The notes beneath the pieces were generated by a model. The model worked only from the letters and a program-made list of their open reading frames with translations, was not told where the DNA came from and made no database searches. A program made the position numbers and the translations under genes. Below are positions 55,613-64,000 of a DNA stretch of 64,000 bases, in pieces (within the stretch, counting starts at the first letter, position 1; each line of letters begins with the position of its first letter). This stretch comes from Jejuia rubra (lineage in GTDB: Bacteria; Bacteroidota; Bacteroidia; Flavobacteriales; Flavobacteriaceae). The stretch covers positions 1-64,000 of the forward strand of contig NZ_JBHULY010000006.1 in NCBI RefSeq assembly GCF_042684665.1, in the 5' to 3' direction.

Positions 55613-55685
55613 GCGGGAGTAGCTCAGTTGGTAGAGCGTCAGCCTTCCAAGCTGAATGTCGCCGGTTCGAACCCGGTCTCCCGCT
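55613..55685 (+). tRNA. tRNA-Gly (anticodon TCC)
   Basis: A 73-base cloverleaf. The acceptor stem GCGGGAG pairs with CTCCCGC, the D arm is AGCTCAGTTGGTAGAGC, the anticodon stem TCAGC/GCTGA holds the loop CTTCCAA with anticodon TCC, and the T arm is GCCGG TTCGAAC CCGGT. The discriminator base is T and CCA is not encoded. Confidence 0.97.
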
Positions 55686-55689
55686 CTCG

Positions 55690-55720
55690 AGGCTTTATTG
55701 AGAAAATGAAGCCTTTTTTT
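55690..55720 (+). terminator. Terminator of tRNA-Gly
   Basis: AGGCTTTATT and AATGAAGCCT pair imperfectly around GAGAA, followed by eight or more T. It begins 5 bases after the tRNA and ends at the stop of the convergent peptidase E gene. Confidence 0.85.
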
Positions 55721-56427
55721 TATTTCAAATCCTTTAGGCTTGTTTGGGCTTCAATTTCATATGGTGCCTTTGCATATTCAAAAATACGAGCTTTGAGATT
55801 ACCTTTTAGAATAATATCATCATCCATAACGTACAACCAACTCCCTTCTCTAAGGCCCACGACTGGCTGGGTATTAAAATGGTGAAATTCCTTTATCCGG
55901 GTTTCTCGCGTTTCACCCATGTGGGTGCTATTTTTATCAGGGTCCCAATAATGGGGATTGATATTGAAAGGCACAAAAGCCAAAGTATTAAAACTCGGAG
56001 GGTACACAATCGGCATGTCGTTTGTCGTTTTTACCGTAAGTCCGCATATGTTACTTCCAGCACTTGTGCCTAAATAAGGTGTGCCATTGTTTACGGCAGA
56101 TTTCAAAGATTCAATCAAATTATTGCGATATAATTGGTCGGTGAGAACAAAAGTATTGCCTCCGCCAACAAAAATACCTTCGGCCTCTTCTATGGCTTTT
56201 ATAGGGTCTTTAAAGGTGTGGAGACCAGTTACAGTTTTTCCGATTTTTGAAAACGCTACGGATACAATTTTGGTATAATCATTATGCGAGATACCACTGG
56301 GGCGGGCATAGGGTACAAAAAGAATCTCCTTAGCTTCCTTAAAAAATACCGACAATTCATCCAAAAGATATTCGAGGTAACCGCTCCCGTGGACTGTTGA
56401 GGTACTGGCAATAATAATGTTACGCAT
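55720..56427 (-). CDS. pepE: Dipeptidase E (peptidase S51)
   Basis: A 235-residue serine peptidase related to alpha-aspartyl dipeptidase. I use the ATG at 56427 (MRNIIIASTSTVHG) rather than one 33 bases upstream. The nucleophile Ser122 is in YLGTSAGSNICGLT, and IFVGGGNTFVLTDQL and NPHYWDPD are family motifs. It releases dipeptides starting with Asp. No signal peptide is present. Confidence 0.92.
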   Translation of the reverse strand: MRNIIIASTSTVHGSGYLEYLLDELSVFFKEAKEILFVPYARPSGISHNDYTKIVSVAFSKIGKTVTGLHTFKDPIKAIEEAEGIFVGGGNTFVLTDQLYRNNLIESLKSAVNNGTPYLGTSAGSNICGLTVKTTNDMPIVYPPSFNTLAFVPFNINPHYWDPDKNSTHMGETRETRIKEFHHFNTQPVVGLREGSWLYVMDDDIILKGNLKARIFEYAKAPYEIEAQTSLKDLK

Positions 56428-56569
56428 GTTCAAATTGGATTTTAGAATAAAACTAACCAATTTTTAACATAATTTAAATAATGGTCATTTTAAAAAGTCC
56501 GTTTTAAGTCGTATTTTACATAAAAATTGTGATAAATAGCGCTTTTGCGCTCAACCAAAAATCTTATCT

Positions 56570-57367
56570 ATGAAAAAGACGCTTTGTTTTTTAATCTTTT
56601 TTGCTGTTTCATTTCTTAATGCCCAAACCGTTTCAAGAACCGAAGTGCAGGGTAAAATAGTTGTGGAACACAACGATATTTCAGGAATAACCATTTACAA
56701 CGCTTCGTCCAATAAGGGTACGATTACTAATGATGCAGGGGAATTTGTTATAGCTGTTGGTTTGAATGACAGAATCGAGGTAAGTGCGCTGCAATTTCAA
56801 AATTTAAATTTCAAGGTGAACGAGGCCATTATCCAGTCCAGACGGATGAAGATTTTCCTAATTGAAGAGATCAATAAATTGGACGAGGTTATTGTGAAGA
56901 CTAGGGGTTTAATTGGGGTTTTGGATGCTGATATCGAATCCACAAAAACCTTCAATCCAAAATTGGACGCGCTTTATTTTGGCGTAAAGCACAGTAGCGA
57001 GTACGATTTTGAAAAGGACTATAAAACTGAAGTGCGCAATGTATCCATGGTGACGGAGCAAACGCGATATGTTAATGGATTAAACCTTATTAATGTTGTT
57101 GACCAACTCTTACTTCCCCTTTTTAGGTCCGAAGCTAATGATAAAAAGAAACCTGAAGTCCCAGAAGTACCTGCAAAAGCGGTGAAGTATTATTTTGCTT
57201 CTGAGTTTTTGGTGGACAATTTTAATATCCCAGAGCATCGTGTTGAGGATTTTATCGCCTATGTGGAAAGTGGTGATTTTGATTTTTCCCTGCTGAATTA
57301 CGGAAGGGAATTGGAGTTTTTGGAACTACTCAATAAGAAAAGTGTGGAATTTTTAAATAATGAATAG
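56570..57367 (+). CDS. Carboxypeptidase-regulatory-like domain protein
   Basis: A 265-residue exported protein (FAVSFLNAQ). Residues about 25-110 form a CarboxypepD_reg-like beta sandwich (VQGKIVVEHNDISGITIYNASSNKGTITNDAGEFVI, INKLDEVIV), the domain that opens many TonB-dependent receptors, but no barrel follows. The rest is of unknown fold. A paralogue follows 90 bp downstream. Confidence 0.85.
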   Translation: MKKTLCFLIFFAVSFLNAQTVSRTEVQGKIVVEHNDISGITIYNASSNKGTITNDAGEFVIAVGLNDRIEVSALQFQNLNFKVNEAIIQSRRMKIFLIEEINKLDEVIVKTRGLIGVLDADIESTKTFNPKLDALYFGVKHSSEYDFEKDYKTEVRNVSMVTEQTRYVNGLNLINVVDQLLLPLFRSEANDKKKPEVPEVPAKAVKYYFASEFLVDNFNIPEHRVEDFIAYVESGDFDFSLLNYGRELEFLELLNKKSVEFLNNE

Positions 57368-57457
57368 CACTCCATTCGCTTCTTAACAAAACTTTACAAT
57401 CGATTTTAATTTTATTTAAGAGTCTAAGCCCGTTATTTAAGCTCTAAATTACCGATT

Positions 57458-58249
57458 TTGAGGGTTTTTATTATTTTGGTTTTGCTTTTTTCCACTCAAA
57501 TTGCAATGGCGCAGGCTATTGAACTTCATGGTAAAGTTCAGAGTTCAGTAAATGTTGAAAACATCCACGTAATCAATGCAACGGCCCAAAAATTTACGAT
57601 TACTGACAAAAATGGTGCCTTCCGAATTCCCGTAAAATTAAATGATACGGTAAGTTTTTCATCTGTTCAGCATGAGCCTAAAGATATCATTATCACTTCG
57701 GAAATTTTAAGCATAAAAACCATTTCCGTCAGGCTTAAGGAAAAAATCAACACTCTTGACGAGGTAGTGGTAGGCAAGATTTTAACTGGGGATTTATCTT
57801 CTGATATTGGTAATGTTGAGGAGGAGTTGCCAATTAATTTTTATGATTTGGGAATACCGGGTTATACTGGTAAAATAGCCACACAAAGTGAGAGGAGGCT
57901 TGCTCAAGCAGGCGAGTTTAAGCCAATAATGCTATTGGGGCTTCTGGGTGGAAGCATGCCTCTTGACCCAATAATAAATGGTATTTCGGGCAGAACTAAA
58001 ATGCTAAAAGGACATGTGCAACATGAAAAAAATGATACCCTCTTAAAACGCATTCGAATTGAATTATCTGAGACTTTATTTAGTCTAAATCCGTTAGAAG
58101 AAGAATTCCGAATGGACTTTTTCTACTTCTGCGAAATGGACGATAACTTTTATGCTAGGTGTGCCGGAAAAACAGATTTGGAAGTACTGGAATTTCTTCA
58201 GGAAAAACTGAAGACTTATAAAGCCAATCAAATTTTAAAGCAGAATTAA
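57458..58249 (+). CDS. Carboxypeptidase-regulatory-like paralogue
   Basis: A 263-residue paralogue of the preceding protein with the same layout: signal peptide (STQIAMAQ), domain with ELHGKVQSSVNVENIHVINATAQKFTITDKNG and INTLDEVVV, then an unknown C-terminal part. The best start is TTG at 57458, since no ATG or GTG gives the full signal peptide. Tandem duplication is likely. Confidence 0.85.
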   Translation: MRVFIILVLLFSTQIAMAQAIELHGKVQSSVNVENIHVINATAQKFTITDKNGAFRIPVKLNDTVSFSSVQHEPKDIIITSEILSIKTISVRLKEKINTLDEVVVGKILTGDLSSDIGNVEEELPINFYDLGIPGYTGKIATQSERRLAQAGEFKPIMLLGLLGGSMPLDPIINGISGRTKMLKGHVQHEKNDTLLKRIRIELSETLFSLNPLEEEFRMDFFYFCEMDDNFYARCAGKTDLEVLEFLQEKLKTYKANQILKQN

Positions 58250-58309
58250 ATACTTTCGGAACGTTTTTTGAAACTTATAAATAAGTACATTAGCCAATAT
58301 TTTGCTTTT

Positions 58310-58816
58310 ATGAATTATTTTAAAATTCTTCCTTTATTGATTTTATTTGTGAGCGCATCAGCTTTTGGCGTTTTACATAAATATTATATCAGTGTCACTC
58401 AGTTAGAATATGTAGAGGAAAAAAAATCGATTCAAATTGTTTCCAGAATATTTATTGATGATTTTGAAAACGTTTTAAGAGAGCGTTATGACGAGGGCAT
58501 TACTTTGGATGCTAAAAAGAATTATAGATTGAACGATATGTACATTGAAAAGTACTTAAGCGACAAATTACAGATAAAAATCAACAATGAGCAAACTGAT
58601 TTGGTATTTATCGGTAAGGAAATAGATATTGATATTATAAAATGCTATTTGGAAATTGAAAATGTTGAAAGTATTGACAGTTTGGAGGTTTCCAATAAAG
58701 TATTGTTTGATGTATTTTCTGGGCAACAAAACATGATAAAATTGAATATCTACTCTGAAAGAAAGAGTTTTATACTGACTTCCCAAAACGAAAAAGCAGT
58801 GTTAAATTTTAATTAA
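58310..58816 (+). CDS. DUF6702 family protein
   Basis: A 168-residue exported protein. I prefer the ATG at 58310, which gives the signal peptide MNYFKILPLLILFVSASAFG; a TTG at 58268 adds 14 residues. The mature part (YYISVTQLEYVEEKKSIQIVSRIFIDDFENVLRERY) matches flavobacterial DUF6702 proteins from memory. It precedes the M1 peptidase gene, a common pairing in this family as I recall. Function unknown. Confidence 0.8.
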   Translation: MNYFKILPLLILFVSASAFGVLHKYYISVTQLEYVEEKKSIQIVSRIFIDDFENVLRERYDEGITLDAKKNYRLNDMYIEKYLSDKLQIKINNEQTDLVFIGKEIDIDIIKCYLEIENVESIDSLEVSNKVLFDVFSGQQNMIKLNIYSERKSFILTSQNEKAVLNFN

Positions 58817-58922
58817 ATTAAAGTTTAAACCCTGTTAAAACTCTTATTTTTGAACCTTTTGTGTAACAAGTTGATAAAATCTGTTATCATATTGTGAAAT
58901 TTACTAAAGAACTATTAGCACA

Positions 58923-61226
58923 ATGACACGTCTTCTGAATTTCTTCCTATGTTTTGTTCTTGTGTCGGCAGGAACATTTGCCCAAGAACAAGAAAATGCA
59001 ACGGTAAAAATGGGTCACACCAATACCAATAAATTTAGGCAACTGTATGACGAGTTTGCTACGCCAAACGCATATAGAACTGCATCAGGAGCTCCAGGTC
59101 ATGCCTATTATCAGCAACAGGCTGATTATAAGATGGATATTGTTTTGGATGATAAAAACACCAAACTTTCAGGTTTTGAAACCATAACTTACACCAACAA
59201 TTCCCCCGATGAACTAAAATATCTGTGGTTGCAATTGGAACAAAATATGCGGGCCAAGGATTCAAAATCTCCATTGATCGAGAGTAGTTCTACCGAATCG
59301 ATAATGTTTCCAAGGACCTTTATAGGTAATTATCTACAAGAACCTTTTGACGGAGGTTTTAATATTGAAAAGGTGGAGGACACCAACGGCAAACCTTTAA
59401 AATATATGATTAACCGAACGATGATGCGGGTTGAGCTACCAAAACCTATGAAGACGGGTGATAAGTTTTCATTCAATGTCCAATGGTGGTATAATATCAA
59501 TGACCATGTAATTAAAAGGGACCGTTCCGGCTACGAGTATTTTCCAAAGGACGGGAATCGGGCTTATGTAATTGCCCAGTTCTTCCCCAGAATGGCAGTT
59601 TATAACGATGTTGAAGGCTGGCAAAATTTCCAGTTTTGGGGAGATGAGGAGTTCGCGCTGCCCTTCGGTAATTATGAGGTGAATATTACTGTGCCGTCTG
59701 ACCATATTCTGGACGCAACTGGAGTGCTTACCAATAGGAAGGAAGTTTACTCCAAAACCATGATGGAGCGTTATGAAATGGCCAAAAAATCCTATGAAGA
59801 ACCAGTATTAGTTGTTACCCAAGAAGAAGCCGAAATGGCAGAAAAAGGCTTTTCCAACGAAACTAGAACATGGAAGCTTAAAGCGGAAAACGTTAGGGAT
59901 TTTGCTTTCGCATCCTCCAGAAAATTTATTTTGGATATGATGGCCGTTAAAATTGGAAATAAAGATGTAATGGCTGTATCTATGTATCCAAAAGAAGGTA
60001 ATCCGCTTTGGGAAGATTGGTCCACCAAGGCTGTAGCCAGTACCTTAAAGACATATTCTAAAATGACTTTTGATTATCCGTATCATAAGGCTATTTCGGT
60101 ACATGCAAAAAATCAGGGGATGGAATATCCAATGATCTGTTGGAACCCCGGACGGCCCAAGGAAGATGGTACGTATAGCAATAGAGTTAGATATAGTATG
60201 CTAGGGGTAATCATTCACGAAATTGGACATAATTTCTTTCCAATGATTGTCAATACTGACGAACGGCAATGGGCTTGGATGGACGAAGGTATCAATTCTT
60301 TTTTGGAGTATTTGGCGCAGTTGGAATTTGGTGAAACTTATCCAGATGCCTTGGCTCCTGGACATGATATTTACCCTGCGGATAGAGGGCCAGCTAAGTT
60401 GATTGTTCCGTATATGAGTGACAATCAGGATAGGATAGCGCCGATTATGTCGAAACCCATGAACGCCTATCAATTGGCAGATAACGCCTATAGCAAACCC
60501 GCTGCGGCACTAAATATTTTAAGGGAAATCGTAATGGGCCATGAACTTTTTGATTATGCCTTTAAGGAATTTGCAAATCGATGGAAATTCAAGCACCCAA
60601 CCCCTGAGGATTTTTTCAGGACCATGGAGGATGCCTCTGCTATAGATTTGGATTGGTTTTGGCGTGGCTGGTTCTACACCACCGATTGGGTGGATATTGG
60701 GGTAAAAGAAGTGAAAAAATATTATGTATCCTCTGAACCCAATGCAGATATGAAAGCGATAATGAAAGACCGTGGCATAAAAAGAAGACAATTAAGACCA
60801 TTGGTGTATTTGGTTGAAGAGGGGAGCGAAGAATTTAAAAGTGCTATGAAAGATCAAGATCCTTCAGAAGTTGTTACGGTTAAGGAATACCTGATGGATA
60901 ATTTTACTGCCGAAGAACGTCAAAATATTAAAGCCCCAAAATATTTTTACAACGTTACTTTTGAGAAACCGGGTGGTTTGGTAATGCCCATAATCGTGGA
61001 GTTCACTTATGCCGATGGAACAAAGAAAACGGTAACCTATCCCGCGCAAATTTGGCGTTTCAATGATAACGAAGTTAGCAAGGCTATAGCTTCCGATAAG
61101 GAAATTATAAGCATAGCCATCGACCCGAATGAGGAAACCGCAGATGTGGATACTTCAAACAACACGTGGCCTAGGGAATTCCAACAAAGTGAATTTGAAA
61201 GGTTCAAGCAACAGGTGAAAGGATAA
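58923..61226 (+). CDS. M1 family metallopeptidase
   Basis: A 767-residue secreted aminopeptidase-type protein with a signal peptide (VLVSAGTFAQ). The zinc motif HEIGHNFFP starts at His432, and the third ligand lies 18 residues on in MDEGINSFLEY. The N-terminal beta domain contains KYLWLQLEQN, typical of M1 relatives in Bacteroidota. The usual GxMEN exopeptidase motif is replaced by NQGMEYPMICW. It would degrade peptides in the periplasm. Confidence 0.92.
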   Translation: MTRLLNFFLCFVLVSAGTFAQEQENATVKMGHTNTNKFRQLYDEFATPNAYRTASGAPGHAYYQQQADYKMDIVLDDKNTKLSGFETITYTNNSPDELKYLWLQLEQNMRAKDSKSPLIESSSTESIMFPRTFIGNYLQEPFDGGFNIEKVEDTNGKPLKYMINRTMMRVELPKPMKTGDKFSFNVQWWYNINDHVIKRDRSGYEYFPKDGNRAYVIAQFFPRMAVYNDVEGWQNFQFWGDEEFALPFGNYEVNITVPSDHILDATGVLTNRKEVYSKTMMERYEMAKKSYEEPVLVVTQEEAEMAEKGFSNETRTWKLKAENVRDFAFASSRKFILDMMAVKIGNKDVMAVSMYPKEGNPLWEDWSTKAVASTLKTYSKMTFDYPYHKAISVHAKNQGMEYPMICWNPGRPKEDGTYSNRVRYSMLGVIIHEIGHNFFPMIVNTDERQWAWMDEGINSFLEYLAQLEFGETYPDALAPGHDIYPADRGPAKLIVPYMSDNQDRIAPIMSKPMNAYQLADNAYSKPAAALNILREIVMGHELFDYAFKEFANRWKFKHPTPEDFFRTMEDASAIDLDWFWRGWFYTTDWVDIGVKEVKKYYVSSEPNADMKAIMKDRGIKRRQLRPLVYLVEEGSEEFKSAMKDQDPSEVVTVKEYLMDNFTAEERQNIKAPKYFYNVTFEKPGGLVMPIIVEFTYADGTKKTVTYPAQIWRFNDNEVSKAIASDKEIISIAIDPNEETADVDTSNNTWPREFQQSEFERFKQQVKG

Positions 61227-61258
61227 TGTCTTTATGAGCTGACTAAAAGTAATGGACT

Positions 61259-61353
61259 GTCAACCTGAACTTGTTTCAGGTTATCTGTAGAAGAGGCGTT
61301 TCGTTATCAAAGATTCTGAAGCAATCCCGAAAGCTTTTGGGACAGAATGACGT
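61259..61353. repeat. Dispersed repeat with two hairpins
   Basis: GTCAACCTGAACTTGTTTCAGGTT at the left contains the hairpin AACCTGAA/TTCAGGTT (61262-61282). At the right GATTCTGAAGCAATCCCGAAAGCTTTTGGGACAGAATGAC contains TCCCGAAAGC/TTTTGGGA (61325-61342). It belongs to the same broad class as 32438-32490 and separates the M1 peptidase from tatA. Confidence 0.55.
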
Positions 61354-61401
61354 AAATCCGTTCTTTTTAAATAACCCTTTTATTCTCACCGAACAACTCA
61401 C

Positions 61402-61409
61402 TATATTTG
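61402..61409 (+). promoter_or_regulatory. -7 box placed 4 bases before tatA
   Basis: TATATTTG, a perfect -7 box, ends 4 bases before the GTG start of tatA at 61414. The transcript would begin at the start codon. A weak -33-like TTTT lies 21 bp upstream. Confidence 0.45.
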
Positions 61410-61413
61410 CATT

Positions 61414-61701
61414 GTGATACATCAAGCAACATTTTTGTTCATTAGTGGCGGTGAAATCGCCTTTATCCTATTTATCGCGGTAATGGTTTTTGGAGCCGAT
61501 AAGCTTCCCGAAATTGCCAAAGGTTTGGGCAAAGGCATGCGCACACTCAAGGATGCCACCAACGATATTAAGCAGGAAATCACCAAAACTGCCGAAAACC
61601 ACGGTGTAGATACCAGTATCACCAAAGATGTCAAAGAAGAGCTTGATAAAGTAAAAGAGGATTTAGAAGACTTCACTGGATCAGTTAAGCGGAAATTTTA
61701 G
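61414..61701 (+). CDS. tatA: Twin-arginine translocase subunit TatA
   Basis: A 95-residue Tat pore subunit: one membrane helix (GGEIAFILFIAVMVFGADKLPEIAK) with the FG-x3-P hinge, an amphipathic helix (GLGKGMRTLKDATNDIKQEI) and a charged tail. GTG at 61414 is the only start that keeps the helix. TatC is not in the window. Confidence 0.93.
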   Translation: MIHQATFLFISGGEIAFILFIAVMVFGADKLPEIAKGLGKGMRTLKDATNDIKQEITKTAENHGVDTSITKDVKEELDKVKEDLEDFTGSVKRKF

Positions 61702-61814
61702 CGCTTTTCTTGCTGTGTATTTAATCTATTAATCGATTTCATAATACGTTTTACCGAATTTTTAGCCGAGGTATCGTTTTAAAAAATAGGTTTGGAATCC
61801 CAAATCTATATTTT

Positions 61815-64000
61815 ATGAAAACACGCCTACTATTCTGTTTTCTATTTTTTTCCGTGCTTTCTTTTGGAAATGAAGATAGAGAAGTTATCAAACGCATCGA
61901 TGCACTAAATACTTCGGCCAAAACATCGTTTGATAATAACGATATATTGGAATCATTTAAGCAATTTTTAGATGCGAAGGCTTTATCGGATTCTATAAAC
62001 GATAATTACGGTAGTGCCACAGCCGATTTCAATTTGGGCAACATATATAGTTTAATGGGCGACCATGAAGCTGCAGAGGCCCATTACCATTCTACCTTAG
62101 AGTTGTTGCATAAAATAGATGATGCTTACCTTGTTTCTAATGCCTATTTCAATTTGGCCAAAATATACAAGAGCAAAAGGTATTTCAACCAAAGCATAAA
62201 TTATTTTGAAAAAGCAATAAAATTTGCAATGCAAGGTGACGGCCAAAGTGAAACGGAAACGCATGATATACAACGCGTAATTTTTGAAGCTAGAGCTAAT
62301 TTGTGCGAAATATATATTGATACCAACGATTTCGAGAAGGCCTTGTTGGGGTTTTCAAAAATGAACCGTTTCCTAAAGGAAAACGAAGTTGATAATGCTT
62401 CAAAAGCCTATTTTAATTATGTATATGCTAAGTATTATACTGAAAATGAAATGTACAATAATGCCAATTCCAAATTTAGGGAAGCGGCTTTTTTGATTGA
62501 AAGTAATGAGGAGGAGTTGGATTTGGAACTTCTAAGTAAAATATATTTTCAATTGTCAATTTCTTTGGCAAAATCAGATCACAGTACCCAAGCCTACCTT
62601 GCCTTGTTGGAGCACAATAAATATAGGGACAGGTTTTTAGATGCAGGAAAAGGAAAACGGGATTTGATCACAAAATCTAAGTTTCTAATTGAAGATTACA
62701 AAAATAATGCTGAGAAGGCAAACGCAGAAAGGTTATATCAACTGGAAATAGCCAATAAGTTCCGTAAAATTAATATCGCTATAGTGGTGACGCTTTTATT
62801 GCTCATTATCTCAATTATTATCATTTACAGGGGCTATGTCTCCAAGCAAAAACTCAATGATTCCTTAAAATTAAAAAACAGCGAATTAGAGCAGGCCAAG
62901 GATGCAGCCCTAAAAACATCAGAATTAAAGAGTAAGTTTATTTCTAACGTTTCTCATGAATTGCGGACGCCTCTGTATGGCGTGGTCGGGCTGTCCTCTT
63001 TGCTTTTGGATAACAACGATTTGAATCCTGCTGATAGAAAGCATCTAAAATCATTAAAATATTCTGGTGATTATCTGTTGAATTTGATTAATGATATTCT
63101 TCAAGTAAGCAAGATGGAAGCCAATAAAATTGAACTTACAAGTGTTTCTGTAAACCTAAGCGAGCTTTTAAATAATATGGTAGGCTCGTTCAATTATAGG
63201 CTTGAGGAAACGAATAATAAGATTGAAATAGCGATAGATAATTACGTGCCTCAATACATAATGTGTGATAAGGTACGGTTGTCTCAAATTCTCATCAATT
63301 TGATAGGTAATAGCATAAAATTTACGAGTAACGGAATTATCAATCTTAATGTGAAACTGTTGAGTCTAGATCCGAATAAAGTGGGATTGCGCTTTGAGGT
63401 CAAGGACAATGGTATTGGCATACCAAAGGAAAAATTTGATACTATTTTTGATAATTTTGCCCAATTGGAAGATAGCAATCTCAACTACCAAGGTACTGGA
63501 CTGGGACTGTCAATTACCAAAAGTTTGATAGAGCTTTTTAACAGTGAAATAAAACTGGAAAGTCAAGTAGGTGTTGGTACAAAAATAAGTTTTGAAGTAG
63601 ATTTTGAGTTGGATGTCACCAAAGATAATTCAGTTGCAACATTTAATTCTAGGGCAAATAAAATTAGTACACAAAAAAATAAGTATAAGATTTTAGTGGC
63701 TGAAGACAATAAGATAAATCAAGTTGTCACCAAAAACCTATTGGAAAAGCAAAATTATGCCTGCACTCTAGTTGGAAATGGTAAAGAGGCCTTAGAAGAG
63801 GTGAAAAAGAATCATTACGACCTTATTTTGATGGATATAAATATGCCGATCATGAACGGTAATGAAGCCACCCAGGCTATTAGAAGATTTAATCGGGCTT
63901 TGCCCATCATCGCTCTAACAGCTTCAGATATTGATGAAATAAAGCATCAATATAAAAATGTTGGATTTAATGATATTATTATCAAGCCTTTTGACAATTA
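61815..64000 (+). CDS. TPR hybrid histidine kinase (partial, right end cut)
   Basis: At least 728 residues with no stop before the window ends. A signal peptide (FFSVLSFG) is followed by TPR repeats to about residue 290, a membrane helix near 320-340, a coiled coil, HisKA with His381 (SNVSHELRTPLYGV), a HATPase domain (DNGIGIPKEKFD, GTGLGLSI) and a receiver domain with Asp674 (LILMDINMPIMNG) ending in the Lys of IIIKPFDN. It is a membrane sensor of unknown signal, of a kind common in Bacteroidota. Confidence 0.93.
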   Translation, partial: MKTRLLFCFLFFSVLSFGNEDREVIKRIDALNTSAKTSFDNNDILESFKQFLDAKALSDSINDNYGSATADFNLGNIYSLMGDHEAAEAHYHSTLELLHKIDDAYLVSNAYFNLAKIYKSKRYFNQSINYFEKAIKFAMQGDGQSETETHDIQRVIFEARANLCEIYIDTNDFEKALLGFSKMNRFLKENEVDNASKAYFNYVYAKYYTENEMYNNANSKFREAAFLIESNEEELDLELLSKIYFQLSISLAKSDHSTQAYLALLEHNKYRDRFLDAGKGKRDLITKSKFLIEDYKNNAEKANAERLYQLEIANKFRKINIAIVVTLLLLIISIIIIYRGYVSKQKLNDSLKLKNSELEQAKDAALKTSELKSKFISNVSHELRTPLYGVVGLSSLLLDNNDLNPADRKHLKSLKYSGDYLLNLINDILQVSKMEANKIELTSVSVNLSELLNNMVGSFNYRLEETNNKIEIAIDNYVPQYIMCDKVRLSQILINLIGNSIKFTSNGIINLNVKLLSLDPNKVGLRFEVKDNGIGIPKEKFDTIFDNFAQLEDSNLNYQGTGLGLSITKSLIELFNSEIKLESQVGVGTKISFEVDFELDVTKDNSVATFNSRANKISTQKNKYKILVAEDNKINQVVTKNLLEKQNYACTLVGNGKEALEEVKKNHYDLILMDINMPIMNGNEATQAIRRFNRALPIIALTASDIDEIKHQYKNVGFNDIIIKPFDN

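Noticed and set aside
55571..55885. Plus-strand open frame of 104 codons
   Set aside because: It runs through the tRNA-Gly and its terminator and into peptidase E on the other strand, with no protein-like features.

Overview
The window looks like chromosome from a marine member of the Flavobacteriaceae (Bacteroidota). It is AT-rich. It carries a hybrid two-component regulator of the type that controls polysaccharide loci, a type IX secretion plug protein, a giant secreted protein with a type IX C-terminal sorting domain, a complete Na+-pumping NADH:quinone reductase operon, and promoters of the Bacteroidota form (TTTG, 21 bp, TAnnTTTG). No species can be named from the sequence alone.

Region 1 (1-16.9 kb) is a sugar-use locus. 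A six-gene minus-strand operon runs from an alpha-L-rhamnosidase through a cytochrome c/PQQ-type dehydrogenase fusion, a RhaT-like transporter, a lactonase-like amidohydrolase and an SDR dehydrogenase to an FAD-linked oxidase. A secreted sulfatase is transcribed divergently, followed by a GntR-type regulator and a 1425-residue hybrid sensor (HTCS). The likely substrate is a sulfated, rhamnose-containing polysaccharide such as ulvan. The two divergent promoters carry the same 19-bp element in mirror image, each exactly 19 bp from its -7 box. No SusC/SusD pair is present.

Region 2 (17.2-26.1 kb) is housekeeping and mixed: an acetyltransferase, a beta-propeller/CehA-type protein, PruA, an NRDE-family protein overlapping a protein of unknown function, ApaG and a type IX plug protein. 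Several dispersed intergenic repeats lie here. Region 3 (26.2-34.7 kb) is nqrABCDEF, a small cytochrome c lipoprotein, a hypothetical protein and a DUF4846 protein. The FMN transferase ApbE that would flavinylate NqrB and NqrC is encoded at 46.7 kb.

Region 4 (34.8-46.3 kb) holds a tandem-repeat cell-surface protein and, convergent to it, an operon of an ECF sigma factor, a membrane TPR protein (probable anti-sigma) and a TPR-CHAT protease-like membrane protein, then two lipoproteins of unknown role. Region 5 (46.3-64 kb) contains ApbE, a BioF2-like acetyltransferase, a methyltransferase, a GxxExxY gene bounded by inverted repeats, map, a HAD hydrolase, gpmI, an ankyrin protein, an M48 protease, two GNATs (one without an AUG/GUG/UUG start where homology demands one), tRNA-Gly, peptidase E, two carboxypeptidase-regulatory-like proteins, a DUF6702 protein, an M1 peptidase, TatA, and a hybrid histidine kinase cut by the window end.

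The best leads are the mirror-image operator pair, the 22-bp-period motif array before the GntR gene, the inverted-repeat GxxExxY cassette that supplies start and stop bases to its neighbours, the missing canonical start of the GNAT at 54.6-55.0 kb, and the sigma/TPR/CHAT operon.
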